Shown: positions 13,401 through 20,690, numbered from the stretch's first letter. The stretch is DNA of 64,000 nucleotides from CAZIKF01 sp964539825 (GCA_964539825.1 CAZIKF010000028.1:3587-67586); one strand, 5' to 3'. Notes: generated by a model not told the origin, from the letters alone. Numbers and translations: made by a program.

Positions 13401-16400
13401 GAGCGACTGGCAGACTCGGACAGGGAAATTCCACGGCTACTAGAACACTACCCGTACTATCGGGGAATCCAAATGAACCTGTTGTGCAGATTTCCTCGGG
13501 GTTGAATCATAGCTGTGCTGTACAGCGTAATGGGCAGGTGCGGTGCTGGGGAAACAATGCCAATGGAAGACTGGGAAATGGAGCCCTGGTAAATTCTCTT
13601 GAGCCTGTAATTGTTCCTGGTCTGGTGGAAATGATCCAGGTGAGTACCGGACGAACACACACCTGCGCATTGCAGCGCAACGGTAATGTGTTTTGCTGGG
13701 GGAGCGGAGCCAATGGGGAGTTAGGAAACGCTGATTTTAATGATCATCATCTACCTGTTCAAGTCCAAAACCTACCTCCGGCAAAACTAATTATCGCGGG
13801 TGATTACATTAGCTGTGCTCTGTCCGAAGATACACAGGTTTTCTGCTGGGGTAAGGGAGCTGATGGACAACTTGCCAGCGGTTTATTTTCAGATAGCTAT
13901 CAGCCTCAATCCTCTACCATTCTACAAAGGGGCCACAATAATCTCCCACAAGTTAGCGCGGGTTTGGACTTCAACTCATACCCGGGTGTGATCCATATTC
14001 CCGGAATTGTTCTGGCACCTGGAAAAGATCAAACCCAGCTAGAATGGGAACTTCTTTCCCAACCGCCACTCTCTAAGGCTACTCTTAGCGCAGGAATTGA
14101 CGCTCGAATTGAACTCCGGGAGGCTATAGAAGGCACCTATGTACTACAATTGAAAGCCACTAATGGCTCCGGAATCGTCACAGACTCGGTGGTTATTGAG
14201 GTTGCTCCTGAAGAAAACGGGATTGTGGATTTCAGTGTTTGGAACCAGACCTGTGTACTAAGAATCGATGGCTCCCCGCATTGCTTTGGCAGCGGCTTCT
14301 TTGACACTTCCGGTAATCCATCCCAGCTTCCTGAAACAACCCTTGTGCAAATCTCCCGCGGCAGCGCTTTTTCCTGCGCGGTAGGAGAAGACGGAGGGGT
14401 TTATTGCTGGGGCGATAACTCACAGGGGCAGCTAGGCGATGGAACCCGTAATACCAGTACTACACCTTACCAAACCCTTTCTCCACAGCAGATTCTTCAG
14501 GTCAGTGCGGGAGGACAACACGCCTGTGCTATCAAGCATAGCGGTGAAGTTCTTTGCTGGGGAGCCAATGGATCCGGACAGCTCGGATCAGGGGACTATG
14601 TTCGAGCTACCTCAGCCGCTCTCGTACCTGGAATTCACAACGCGATACAGGTATCCGCCGGTGAGGCACACACCTGCGCGGTACTTGTTGACGGGGACCT
14701 TGCCTGCTGGGGAAAGGGATCATTCGGCCGGCTTGGAGTCGGCATGAGCAGCACCCCTTCCACCATGCCGGTTCCTGTCTACCCTCCCCTTGAAGAAGTG
14801 GTTCAGGTAAGCTGCGCCGATGAACATACCTGCGCTCGTACGCGCAGCGGGGAAGTCTATTGCTGGGGTAGAAACTCGGATGGAAGATTGGGTACTGGAA
14901 ATCTCCAAAACCAGCCAGTCCCTACCAGGGTTATCCATCTCCCTGAGATTTCCCATATTAGTGCAGGAGGAAATCATACCTGTGCTATGAGCGCGACAAA
15001 GGAAGCATTGTGTTGGGGCCTGGGGAGTTCCGGTCAACTAGGAGTGGGAGATCTAAACAGCTCTAACATACCGCTCGCTGTTCATAATCTCTCCCCTGTT
15101 GGACTCATCGAAGCCGGGCAGGAATATACCTGTGCTCTACAGGGTGATGGTGTTCTGAAATGCTTCGGTACAGCTACCGACCAACGCCTGGGCAGCGGAA
15201 TTTCCGGGATTTCCAACCTTCCTGTAGAAGCATCCCCATATCAACATGCTGCCAGTCTTCCACCTATAGCACACGCCGGGGTAGATCAAAGAGTCTCCCA
15301 CGCAAGGTTAGATCCTACCCATCGCCCCGGATCAGTATTTTTAGATGCTTCCCAAAGCTATCATCCAGGAGGAACAACTCTCACGTATCAATGGACGCGA
15401 GTCGCCCCTTCCTCAGGAGCATCTACCCATATCAGCTCACCAGCTTCAGTGAGAACTGCAGTGTCCTGGCAGGAAGATGGTGTATACACCTTCAAACTCA
15501 CTCTCAATGATGGTCAATCCCTCGCTACGGACGAAGTCACAATTCAATCCGATGACAGCCTCTTTGCACCGCCGGGACCTATCGCCTTAGACACCCACAG
15601 ACATACCTGTATTGTGCTGGAGTCTGGGGAAATCAACTGCTTTGGACTGGGAAACAGCGGACAATTAGGAAATGGTCTTAATTTATCCATTCCCTCCCTG
15701 GTTAAAACATCCGCAACGAGATCAATTGTACAGGTAGCAACAGGGAATTCGCACACTTGTGCCGTTGACGAGACAGGCTTCCATGTTTCCTGCTGGGGAA
15801 ATGGGTCCGCAGGCAGACTTGGACAGGGCGTAATCGCTTCCAGTCTTCTTCCTGTCGATGTAAATCCAGCCTTTGGTTTCCCGGTTCGCCAAATTAGTGC
15901 CGGAGATGAACACACCTGTGTGCTGCTAGCCAATGAAGAAGTCCATTGCTGGGGACGTGGAACCTCCGGTCAGCTTGGCAATAGAGAACTTTCCAATCAG
16001 CAGAGCCCGGTTTTAGTGAAAAATCTCAACGGTACGCGAAAGATCTCCTCCGGGGGACTTTTTACCTGTGCTCTAAACCATGACGGGAGGATTTCCTGCT
16101 GGGGAACAAATTCCTACGGTGAACTAGGCGACGGTGGAGTCCACTCCTTTCGCAATTATGCCGCCCATGTAAGAGAGGACCTTAAGGCCAGGGATTTATC
16201 CTGCGGAAAGTCATTTTGCTGCGCTCTCACTGTGGACGGTGAAGTTAAATGCTGGGGCAGGGGAAATAAAGGGCAACTTGGCGGTGGGCTTTCACTTTCC
16301 TCCTCAGCGGAACCTGTGAGGGTTCGGTGGCTTAATGGAGTCGATGAAATCAGCGCCGGTTCGGAACACGCATGCGCACGTAAGCAAGGCAGGGTTACTT

Positions 16401-19400
16401 GTTGGGGACGAGGAACTGAAGGACAGCTTGGAACTGGAGGACTAAAAAATCACCTTACACCGGTTCAAGTTCACGGAATTGAAACGGCAGCAACGATCAC
16501 TACCGGGGAGTCTCATAGCTGTGCTCTCCTACAAAGCGGTGAAATCTATTGTTGGGGAGGCTCTGAAAACGGGGAATCAGGAACCGGAAATAGACAAAAT
16601 CTTACACCCTCTATCGTTAAGGGATTCCCAGCGGTTGCTAATACCGCTCCCATCGCCAGACTTGCTCCCATCCCAACCCTAAGAACAGCAGAATCTGTCA
16701 AACTTGACGCCCGAGATAGTTTTGATCCCAACTCCGACACACTCCTGGCACAGTGGAGCCTGAGTTCGGTTCCAGCAAACAGCCAGGCTACCATTACCCC
16801 ATCAGCTGATTTAAGCGCGGAATTCATTCCGGATCTTCCCGGTTCCTACCTTGTTCATCTTATGGTGAGTGACGGTGAAAAGGCATCTTCAATCGTTCAG
16901 GAAATCACCGTCACCAGTACCATTACACTAAAATCTGCACCCCTTGATCTGAGCGCTGATAAACATGCCTGTGCTGTGATGAGTAATGGAGAATTAATCT
17001 GCTGGGGAAAAGGGGATTCCGGGCAACTTGGAAATGGTTTTCACGACAATAGTTCTACTCCCGTCAGAGTCATAGGACTGGGTGAAGTGATCCAGGTGTC
17101 TGCTGGTGCCAGTCATACTTGTGCCGTATCCAGGGATGGTACGGCCCATTGCTGGGGATCTAACAGCGGTGGAAAACTGGGTGACGGAACCTCTACAACG
17201 CGAACTACACCCGTAACGGTTTCCACAGTCGGAGAAACCCTGCGCGAGGTGAGTGTAGGTGAAACCCATTCCTGCGGTTTATCTTCAAACGGCAAGGTCT
17301 ATTGCTGGGGCCGAGGTAGTTCCGGGCAAATCGGCAACAATTCAATTTTAGACAGTGCTCAACCAGCACTTGTGGAAGGCATCTCAGATGCGATCCAGGT
17401 CGCTGCGGGCGCTTATCATAACTGCGCCCTGAGAGCCAATGGTACGGCAAGCTGCTGGGGATGGAACGGCACCGGGCAGTTAGGGATCCCAATCTCTATC
17501 CGCCAGTCTCAGATACCTACTACCGTGCCGGATCTTTCGGACGGCATCTCTATTCAGGCAGGCAACTATCACACCTGCGTCCTATTCAAGGATGGTGTCG
17601 TGGAATGCTTTGGACACGTATCGCAGGGAATACTGGGAAATGGAAACCTGGTTTCGACCACCCACACTCTCCAGATGGTCCTCTCGGGAGAAAATTTCAA
17701 GCGCATCAGCTCAGGATTTGACCATAATTGCGCCCTCAACACCGATGGGGAGGCATTTTGTTTTGGAAACAATAATAATGGGCAATTAGGACTTGATGGT
17801 GAATTCTCGTCCTTCATTCCTCGGAGAGTGGAATCGGAGCGGATCTTTACAAGAATTGCAGCGGGAAGCCAATTTACATGCGCTCTGCAAAAACAGGGAA
17901 AAATCTTTTGTTGGGGGAGCAATCAATCCGGCGAACTGGGCTTTGGCTCCAAGTTAAACACCCGAGCGCCCGGTCTGTCTCTACCCCTCGACGGCGTTCA
18001 AAATACCCGTCCTGTAGCCCATGCCGGAAACGGAAGAAGGGTACAACTCGGAGTAGTAGAATTAAATGGATCCAGGAGCTATGACCCCAATGGCGATGCG
18101 CTTAGTTTTTCATGGACTATCCTTTCAAGTCCCGCTAACAGCGTTGCTCAGATCCTGTTTCCCAGTTCAGTTGAGACGGACCTGGCTGTGGATCTAGAAG
18201 GGGCTTATCACATTCGCCTTGAGGTTACGGACGGAGAACTTTTTGACCAGGATGACATTAGATTCGATGCATCCATTCTGACCAATAGTTCCAATGCATC
18301 CCTTGTTACTACATCAAGATTATCTCCTTCCAAACAATCCACCCAGACTCCTAATCACCCCCCTGTAGCAGTCGCAGGGAATGATCTCAGGGCGTCTGTG
18401 GCATACCTGGATGGTTCACGAAGTATAGATCCGGAAGGCGAGCAACTGAATTTCCAGTGGAGCCTCTTGAATTCTGAGCTGTTTGAAGAAGCCGCTATAC
18501 TTGATTCCTTCAATAGTAAGGCTCGCTTCCAGGCCTTCCAACCAGGGACTTATCTTGTTGAGCTGCAAGTTTCAGATGGTGAATTCTTTTCAATAGACTC
18601 TTTGGAAATTGAGGTTCCTCCCCCCTCAGAAGTCCTTGAATTCTCTCTATCCTCCCATTCTTGTGCTCTCAGAGAAGATGGAAAAACTTTCTGCTGGGGG
18701 CCAGGTGCGAGAGGACAGCTGGGTAATGGTCTAAAAATTGATCAATTGGTTCCCTCAGGTGTCCAGTTTAGTGGATTTTTTCAGCAAGTCTCAGTCGGAG
18801 CCTTGCATACTTGTGCCATCGATAACTATGCAGAGATCTGGTGCTGGGGAGAGAACATGTATGGGGCTCTTGGTACGGGAGACAGATTGTCTTCCCCAAT
18901 ACCAGTACCAGCAAGCCTGTCCCAGGGAGCTTTGCAGATCTCAGCCGGCCGTACCCATACTTGCGCTTTGCTTGAGGATAATACTCTTCATTGCTGGGGA
19001 GTGGTGAGTGCTGCAGAACCTGAGCCCTCCGCGATGCCCGCATCACCAATTCCCATGTATGGGACCGGCGCTTTTCAATCTATTCTATCCAGTCAAAACT
19101 ATATTTGCGCTGAGCAGACATCGGGAGAACTGAACTGTTGGGACTCCATAGAACCAGGGATTCAACCTCGAGTTATCGACTCTTCTCCTAATCATGGAAA
19201 GCTCTTTGCGGGAACCTCTGGAATCTGTTCTCTTGGTGAAAATGGTGCTGTTTCCTGCCTGGATCTTCAACTGGGTAAATGGGAAAATTCAACCACTCTT
19301 CCTGGAGCGGTGGAACTGGCCATCGGCAGCGCTCACATTTGCGCAAGAACCCTGGATGGAAAGGTTTACTGCTTCGGCCAGGGTTCAAATTTTGAGCTAG

Positions 19401-19630
19401 GCCATGAAAACCTGGAATCGTCCCCGGACCCTGTTGAAGTTCTCCTGGGAGGAAAAGTTCAGAAATTGCACGCAGGGGACCACCATACCTGTGCCCTGAT
19501 GAACTCTGGTGAGTTAAAATGCTGGGGACTTGCTACAGGCGGAAGACTCGGGACAGGTCCAATTGGAGCCGAAGGAACCCCCAGGGCTGAACCAGTCCAG
19601 GGACTTAGTCTCCCAACTCCTCCCAACTAG
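1472..19630 (+). CDS. Giant secreted RCC1-repeat protein, about 6,052 aa
   Basis: A Sec signal peptide (hydrophobic stretch ITAIISLLVIGSIHA) opens the protein. I prefer the ATG at 1472, which has GGGGA a few bases upstream, over the ATG at 1463. Approximate order: two related modules with GRGYWVVFD and SVWGFDQA signatures (residues 25-205); a beta-rich unassigned part; two chitobiase C-terminal/Fn3-associated-type modules with YTLDG (460-625); two further repeated modules (630-840); one PKD/Ig-like module; then eleven RCC1 blocks of seven blades each, separated by one or two PKD-like modules with the 'SFDPNGD..YSW' pattern. Each blade carries HTCAL..dG.v.CWG....GQLG. The protein ends right after the last blade with no anchor or sorting signal. 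RCC1 propellers usually bind partners; a role as an extracellular binding or adhesive protein is inference. The frame is unbroken over 18 kb. Confidence 0.9.
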   Translation: MGQIRHITAIISLLVIGSIHAVTTQSKEFLLTGLYTTQNLEIEKQLETLGLEKDVVAIFGLDSSKWKAWIKGSQRLPRRFTPLTQLLKGRGYWVVFDEESSPLDTLSLPLADASSIYVHSPGHVLVNFHLGKSIGAEEIFGSAALSTSDPSHILSVWGFDQATHSWRVYKPGGNDTTHQSLETISPGQPLLVKTAVAGLTIRPPGVTAEPLYLEGGAIYHKKGKKPRLTLRPLRKRDGNRLLPQFISENHFRLTDPGKKLSLRIQAYQPGGEIQDLRFSETINLEPSLLQKSRVLLSIDRIQRNSRFDKILQIPASRTSRRTFTLSANSPTGPRSEVSLTVDLPRSRVSGFGQVFHSLGRALSISGSSLESFLDSEQVQEIRVLVTGPNMSPIELMYQGFPSSGIIYVPFGPDRKFQVDFLDGFGDVVRRGELVININPSSGGSLIQIQPQPVDLPLPVLSISPFPGTFEQSQEVQLEAIGGTVVYTLDGTNPKDAGSGAFSSSEKVSFTLTRTTSIQAFSTDGSQKGGIYIFTFEQVAQSLPVLSTNQDPVNGVFLNGVHVNIETQTPGSTIFYTLDGSEPNDSSTTASAPFSLFFSQTTTLSLYAQNEAGARSDSQTVEYKVLSAPTQIATSLSFTDKDLDPQKISGRVTVTLPADLSNIDSFVLGYGLSPTIRIQNGLITTLTPIGSSITYDFPPGTTLPGGTTHLLIFAANAAGEASEGISTPLEDRFLPLANATGVTFTDVDINSGELEGTVIIEPANNESSLDSYSLYFADSAGNKLGSDPLAILLKTGQTLVYQVPAGTDLPGSAEFFAVYSQNSNGEVTEPVLSQIVDLFVDLTQINANAGTDQSVQVHSLVILNASNSNNPAQNPISFSWTLASKPKGSRSVLVDENSINPEIVPDLQGTYQLSLRVKDTITQLVSPADILEIEAVAASTGGTRIVDLSAGGHTCAISDRRELWCWGPNSDGQLGTGNRVSSHEPRRVPLPGPVKQVSTSFYHTCALDFDGVAYCWGDNSSGQLGDGTSVRRLLPTTVTGLGPAQSISAGNFFTCAVQSDGSTHCWGTGSSGQLGLGDFQPRAAPSKLFLEDMVSVTTGDYHACALGRYGFFWCWGEGASGQLGNGLTDRRILPTLAVPDSPRLRSLKAGDSFGCAITFEGEMGCLGRNGIGQLGQGHDQILPLGDKVSLPGLVEQMSPGSQHACAVLTGGDLYCWGSSDRGQLGIPGILSSYVPRKVEHLSNVSLVAAGNYHTCSVQNNGSVACWGHYDSGRLGLEVSENQSLPVTLPWFGAEGVSAPKAKVAPFVRSAPGDTRLFASATDPDSQNLTGSWRILSSPSGADATLLSTDGYLARLQTQTTGTFELLFQVTDGENYDREKVIVEILDLGERRDRVKDISAYKNTCAALENGEIRCWGPNSGSLGNDVLDPADYPRTVQGFTDAVQVSVGELRTCALHQGGLVSCWGSNSEGALGISSDAISSTTPLTLPLNNISQVEMGNLFSCALSQDGLVSCWGYGYAGQLGVGSKLATTQPVQVQALENVIQIAAGRDHACALTQDSRVLCWGEGNSGQIGYGSSIDRVLPGPVYLGENRPVFIDAQESYSCVVTESGKVLCWGFLPGGFSGAGGISNAYEAVMISGFSQVTQISAGKAHLCAINTEQELYCIGNNLSGQLGTGNFQGQSLPQKVPLKEPVSRVAAGDEHTCSLLQSGRISCFGKLTQIGPLAGENRSDPVTMPGFARNVSSAPVALAGPDRSGVIGDVFEFDGSRSYDLNGDSRQFHWSLAENPAGSSPVFQTSSMTAKLTADAPGDYKVLLEVSDGSLKGTDEVHISVSDTRGNDTGFLSASSHENTCFIQSNGALYCWSAGGGAVGWTEGTASDVPVPVSPTESFRDVSAGPSHACAVTQGKLIRCWGSNAYGQLGDGTLTTRDQPVTVLDIDDALDVRVGSYHTCALRESGNAFCWGWGGNGILGNGSAETSTSPVKVVGLENLFQISVGNEHSCALDRLGQVHCWGRGNNFRLGNGSSSHHFKPAPVGLPESVVELDSGSAHNCARTEQGTVYCWGLNTDFQLGTQDTSQLNPEPTVGVEQAKSIALGSNHSCAVLLNSQLSCWGLNSNGQLGDGLQTRGFPSRVQDLTSVHRAFAGNEHTCASLTDGRLACWGKSSAGQLGIGSLENRSTPHFHPAFKETGNLPPIADLGPDIQSTRGDIPLNLSRSRDPNGDTLSPKWTLLTSPNQSVATISSKGVLQTDFAGTYEVQLDLSDGEFQSSDLIRIYISEDSPVQRSPVQITASQATCVVGPEGELGCWGEGSSGMLGNGDENDRSFPVPVQTDGKVRQVSLGTNFGCAVFRDGSANCWGNNSNSQLGDGTSQKRLLPVTVANLTKLRQVSTGAFHSCALHAAGTVSCWGFGGSGRLGNGFSASSPTPVEVLDLESVRQINGGLGHTCAMLQSGEVYTWGQGSQGGLGNNSSEHQNRPVPVIGLPSPARTLSCGDKFGCALLSDGSIYCWGSGTNGRTGQGNTNHILTASKVETLPVMAQVSTGLSHACAVSQEGGVYCWGRNDHGELGIEPTGDRLEPVRAQLEEPALGIAVGDHHSCAVIESGEIRCWGRGSNGELGHGRNIEIQPQPQKILRLGVGEPVLLARISIPGSPNAEEIHLDSSYSILTESTTYLWQILSSPANSDSSLTQTTSPASQLHNSRPGDYRIGLSLQDASQISTDTIEFRVPIVVNAGPNRTVVAEMTVPLDGSESTQPQNSDISYLWEIPQKPAGSTVTVLSPNSLVTTFQADTPGFYQLKLTAAKGTQLQTDSFWVQALSSDTAARRPLAMDSWDTTCVVYDTGELGCFGEGGSGQLGRGSTVDSTIVTPVSNLTDFIQVATGEDHTCAVAQRGKVYCWGDNHAGQLGDGTSTQSLVPVTVLMPLPALEVKSGRDFSCALSQNGRVFCWGANTNFELGLGYSGNQQTAQPVALEEPAIEITVGLSHACALVKDGQIRCWGKGTKGQLGNGSILVSRHPVPIEVEGTRFTQVDAGTNHTCALSESGRVWCWGNNANFQLGHLGSSDQPVPSMIPDLKEIFRISMGTLHSCAMDQYGSAYCWGTNSSGQLGNGTTQNSATPNRVDTLVPVAAISAGNLHSCALLQNGMIQCWGSQSSGRFGNGLSSGTSTTPVTASGFLPLSYLPPVPKIFPFSPVFGEVVLDGSKSQDPRFLGLDYSWSLDVLPGGASSDLSNPTSSITGKQTNLSGTYGLSLSVDNGTASNTREISFEVPLKVEIGRNRSVGVDNPVELYAFSIADPQGDQLSYSWSLNSVPQQSTAQLSNSAGTTNSFIPDASGTYQVEVSAFISNQSTSDSILITAVATDLRPAPAVDIVAGESDTTCELLQNGSVRCWGIGERIGDGDSQDREHPTAVLNISSAIQLSSGTRHNCAVLEDGGVNCWGHNGKGRLGDGTSTDSTSPVSVIDLPSALRVAAGDDFTCSIDHAGNAWCWGGNVDGQLGDGSTTDSLEPVRVQNLPPVKDITASEENSVCALSVDESVYCWGSGNSGQLGNGSSSDLNLPGPVQLPGAGVQKIALGLKLGCALHHSGEVSCWGNSTFLGTSLVTGNLPQLVEGLDQIIDIDVSTHSCAVRSDGDLFCWGQHNDVGQQGTEDLISRLIPTKVPGIRNVSKVAVSRYHTCALLRDGQTWCFGKYGYNLARAVGSTTHFRPTAGDNLGPSFNASPVAYTGPDLNLALGVIPLDGTLSFDPNADPLNYSWEILSSPAQSSASITQETESKTNFEADIAGTYLVQLNLTDSSGNTDSDQLSIQATNSSIPGVISLSARSRACAALSDGQVICWGQNSRPTGLTPGWKTLPGTTKQVSVGNSHSCALQQSGEVWCWRDNARGKLGDGTTNSRESAAPVTSINNAVAVSAGNDHTCVLLSDGKVQCFGTGSSGEMGNGLLVSTNSNPTFVNNLKNIVQLSSGERFSCALDVQGVVRCWGYGATGRLGQGNSTATRTLPVLSGNPNEPVVQISSGLNHSCAVQRNGQVRCWGNNANGRLGNGALVNSLEPVIVPGLVEMIQVSTGRTHTCALQRNGNVFCWGSGANGELGNADFNDHHLPVQVQNLPPAKLIIAGDYISCALSEDTQVFCWGKGADGQLASGLFSDSYQPQSSTILQRGHNNLPQVSAGLDFNSYPGVIHIPGIVLAPGKDQTQLEWELLSQPPLSKATLSAGIDARIELREAIEGTYVLQLKATNGSGIVTDSVVIEVAPEENGIVDFSVWNQTCVLRIDGSPHCFGSGFFDTSGNPSQLPETTLVQISRGSAFSCAVGEDGGVYCWGDNSQGQLGDGTRNTSTTPYQTLSPQQILQVSAGGQHACAIKHSGEVLCWGANGSGQLGSGDYVRATSAALVPGIHNAIQVSAGEAHTCAVLVDGDLACWGKGSFGRLGVGMSSTPSTMPVPVYPPLEEVVQVSCADEHTCARTRSGEVYCWGRNSDGRLGTGNLQNQPVPTRVIHLPEISHISAGGNHTCAMSATKEALCWGLGSSGQLGVGDLNSSNIPLAVHNLSPVGLIEAGQEYTCALQGDGVLKCFGTATDQRLGSGISGISNLPVEASPYQHAASLPPIAHAGVDQRVSHARLDPTHRPGSVFLDASQSYHPGGTTLTYQWTRVAPSSGASTHISSPASVRTAVSWQEDGVYTFKLTLNDGQSLATDEVTIQSDDSLFAPPGPIALDTHRHTCIVLESGEINCFGLGNSGQLGNGLNLSIPSLVKTSATRSIVQVATGNSHTCAVDETGFHVSCWGNGSAGRLGQGVIASSLLPVDVNPAFGFPVRQISAGDEHTCVLLANEEVHCWGRGTSGQLGNRELSNQQSPVLVKNLNGTRKISSGGLFTCALNHDGRISCWGTNSYGELGDGGVHSFRNYAAHVREDLKARDLSCGKSFCCALTVDGEVKCWGRGNKGQLGGGLSLSSSAEPVRVRWLNGVDEISAGSEHACARKQGRVTCWGRGTEGQLGTGGLKNHLTPVQVHGIETAATITTGESHSCALLQSGEIYCWGGSENGESGTGNRQNLTPSIVKGFPAVANTAPIARLAPIPTLRTAESVKLDARDSFDPNSDTLLAQWSLSSVPANSQATITPSADLSAEFIPDLPGSYLVHLMVSDGEKASSIVQEITVTSTITLKSAPLDLSADKHACAVMSNGELICWGKGDSGQLGNGFHDNSSTPVRVIGLGEVIQVSAGASHTCAVSRDGTAHCWGSNSGGKLGDGTSTTRTTPVTVSTVGETLREVSVGETHSCGLSSNGKVYCWGRGSSGQIGNNSILDSAQPALVEGISDAIQVAAGAYHNCALRANGTASCWGWNGTGQLGIPISIRQSQIPTTVPDLSDGISIQAGNYHTCVLFKDGVVECFGHVSQGILGNGNLVSTTHTLQMVLSGENFKRISSGFDHNCALNTDGEAFCFGNNNNGQLGLDGEFSSFIPRRVESERIFTRIAAGSQFTCALQKQGKIFCWGSNQSGELGFGSKLNTRAPGLSLPLDGVQNTRPVAHAGNGRRVQLGVVELNGSRSYDPNGDALSFSWTILSSPANSVAQILFPSSVETDLAVDLEGAYHIRLEVTDGELFDQDDIRFDASILTNSSNASLVTTSRLSPSKQSTQTPNHPPVAVAGNDLRASVAYLDGSRSIDPEGEQLNFQWSLLNSELFEEAAILDSFNSKARFQAFQPGTYLVELQVSDGEFFSIDSLEIEVPPPSEVLEFSLSSHSCALREDGKTFCWGPGARGQLGNGLKIDQLVPSGVQFSGFFQQVSVGALHTCAIDNYAEIWCWGENMYGALGTGDRLSSPIPVPASLSQGALQISAGRTHTCALLEDNTLHCWGVVSAAEPEPSAMPASPIPMYGTGAFQSILSSQNYICAEQTSGELNCWDSIEPGIQPRVIDSSPNHGKLFAGTSGICSLGENGAVSCLDLQLGKWENSTTLPGAVELAIGSAHICARTLDGKVYCFGQGSNFELGHENLESSPDPVEVLLGGKVQKLHAGDHHTCALMNSGELKCWGLATGGRLGTGPIGAEGTPRAEPVQGLSLPTPPN
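4300..19615 (+). repeat. 77 RCC1 blades arranged as eleven seven-blade blocks
   Basis: Counting the HxC...CWG signature gives seven blades in every block. Approximate block limits are 4300-5350, 5649-6690, 6991-8030, 8320-9365, 9937-10985, 11560-12580, 12898-13925, 14220-15235, 15583-16635, 16942-17995 and 18634-19615. The blade period is about 150 bases. The first blade of most blocks departs from the consensus before its first Cys (for example NTC, TTC, ATC or QTC instead of GxxHTC), which marks the block boundary independently of the spacers. The copies differ strongly at DNA level, so this is old protein-level repetition, not a recent array. Spacers between blocks hold one PKD-like module, or two after blocks 4, 5 and 10. 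Confidence 0.85.
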
Positions 19631-19712
19631 AAAATCCATTTCGAGTCGGGGCCGCATCAGTATTTGCTCGTTTGGTATGCAATGGCCACGTACAAGTTAA
19701 AATTTTCTTTAG

Positions 19713-20690
19713 TCAGGTTAACAGCTTCATCTTGATCTCATCGAGGGTGAGGCGTTCCTTCTGAAGTTTTCTGATTGCAATGGCCCTTTGAAGCATGGAT
19801 GGATCAAAAAGCTGGTACCCTGAATCAGTAGTCTTCGCAACTTCCATCAAACCAGACTTTACCCAGTGACGGATGGTTGGCGGTGACTCACCGGCCAACT
19901 TCCCCAATTTGCCGATCCGAAGAAGATCCAAACTCGCCCAACCCAAGGAGTTTGAGTTTCCATCTAGTTTCTCCAAGATTCGATCCAGGGCTTCCTCTAC
20001 ATCTTCCGCTATAAGACGAAGCTGGGCTTCATAACTCTCCCCTTGAGAATTCTCAACCTGGGAGTGGAGATAAGCCCCACGTCTATGCTCACCGAAACTT
20101 GCGGGTGGATAACCTTCCAAAAGTAGCTGCAAATTCATTACAAGACGGGCTGTGAGACCGTTGACGCTTGAAAAGGGAGAAATCCAGTGGAGCCTCTGAT
20201 GAATCCATACCGCGGTTTCCAGGGGATGAGAATGGTGCGCGATTTCAGCGGGTGAAACCATATCTGAAATGAAATCAGGTATTTTGCGATAGTCAGGCGC
20301 TTCTTCCGATAAACAAGACTTTGGGGGAGAGACACGATATTTTCCGGCATTCTCGTCTTCAATCCCCCTGAGTAGGATTTCGTTGATTTTGATCAAGTCC
20401 TTTTCGATGATCCTCTTTCTTCCTCCGTGAACAAGTCCATAGATCCAATCAATGGCCTTGGCGTGATTTACGATTCGTAGATGATCCATTAGAGGCTTGG
20501 AGTCAACCGTCAGCCCTTTTTCAAGTACGAGTCTAACCTCATCAAGGGTGAGTGAGTTCCCTTCAAGGGAGTTGCTCGCCCAAGTAAACTCCAGGCGAAA
20601 CGCCCCTTCAGTACTTTGGGTTAACTCCTCTGAATGCGGGCGATAAGCGTCCAGGAGCAGCATTTTCTCTGAAATCACTTGAAGGTTCAT
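19713..20690 (-). CDS. Fic-MerR fusion protein with degenerate Fic active site, 325 aa
   Basis: Residues about 1-245 form a Fic domain. It begins with an inhibitory-helix motif SNSLEGN (39-45), which fits (S/T)xxxE(G/N) of class II Fic proteins. Residues about 255-325 are a MerR-type winged helix (RIGKLGKLAGES, TIRHWVKSGL, SGYQLFD, LTLDEIK). Active Fic proteins need HxFx(D/E)GNGRxxR. Here residues 171-182 read SPFSSVNGLTAR, so the catalytic His is Ser, the acidic residue is Ser and the GNGR Arg is Leu. AMP transfer is therefore unlikely. The protein may be a transcription factor that uses the Fic fold to sense a nucleotide or partner (inference). I chose the ATG at 20690 because longer starts would run through the operator and promoter; there is no clear ribosome binding site. 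Confidence 0.85.
   Translation of the reverse strand: MNLQVISEKMLLLDAYRPHSEELTQSTEGAFRLEFTWASNSLEGNSLTLDEVRLVLEKGLTVDSKPLMDHLRIVNHAKAIDWIYGLVHGGRKRIIEKDLIKINEILLRGIEDENAGKYRVSPPKSCLSEEAPDYRKIPDFISDMVSPAEIAHHSHPLETAVWIHQRLHWISPFSSVNGLTARLVMNLQLLLEGYPPASFGEHRRGAYLHSQVENSQGESYEAQLRLIAEDVEEALDRILEKLDGNSNSLGWASLDLLRIGKLGKLAGESPPTIRHWVKSGLMEVAKTTDSGYQLFDPSMLQRAIAIRKLQKERLTLDEIKMKLLT

Noticed and set aside
4320..19530. Cys/His-rich blades as haem-binding sites
   Set aside because: The pattern is HxC...CWG, not CxxCH; no haem motif was found.
4300..19615. Possible CRISPR-like or satellite DNA array
   Set aside because: The period of about 150 bases is at protein level; the DNA copies are diverged, in frame and have no uniform repeat-spacer structure.
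1463..19630. Many long open frames on both strands inside the giant RCC1 gene
   Set aside because: They are frame shadows: their products have no coherent domain, while the main frame is unbroken with 77 clear repeats.
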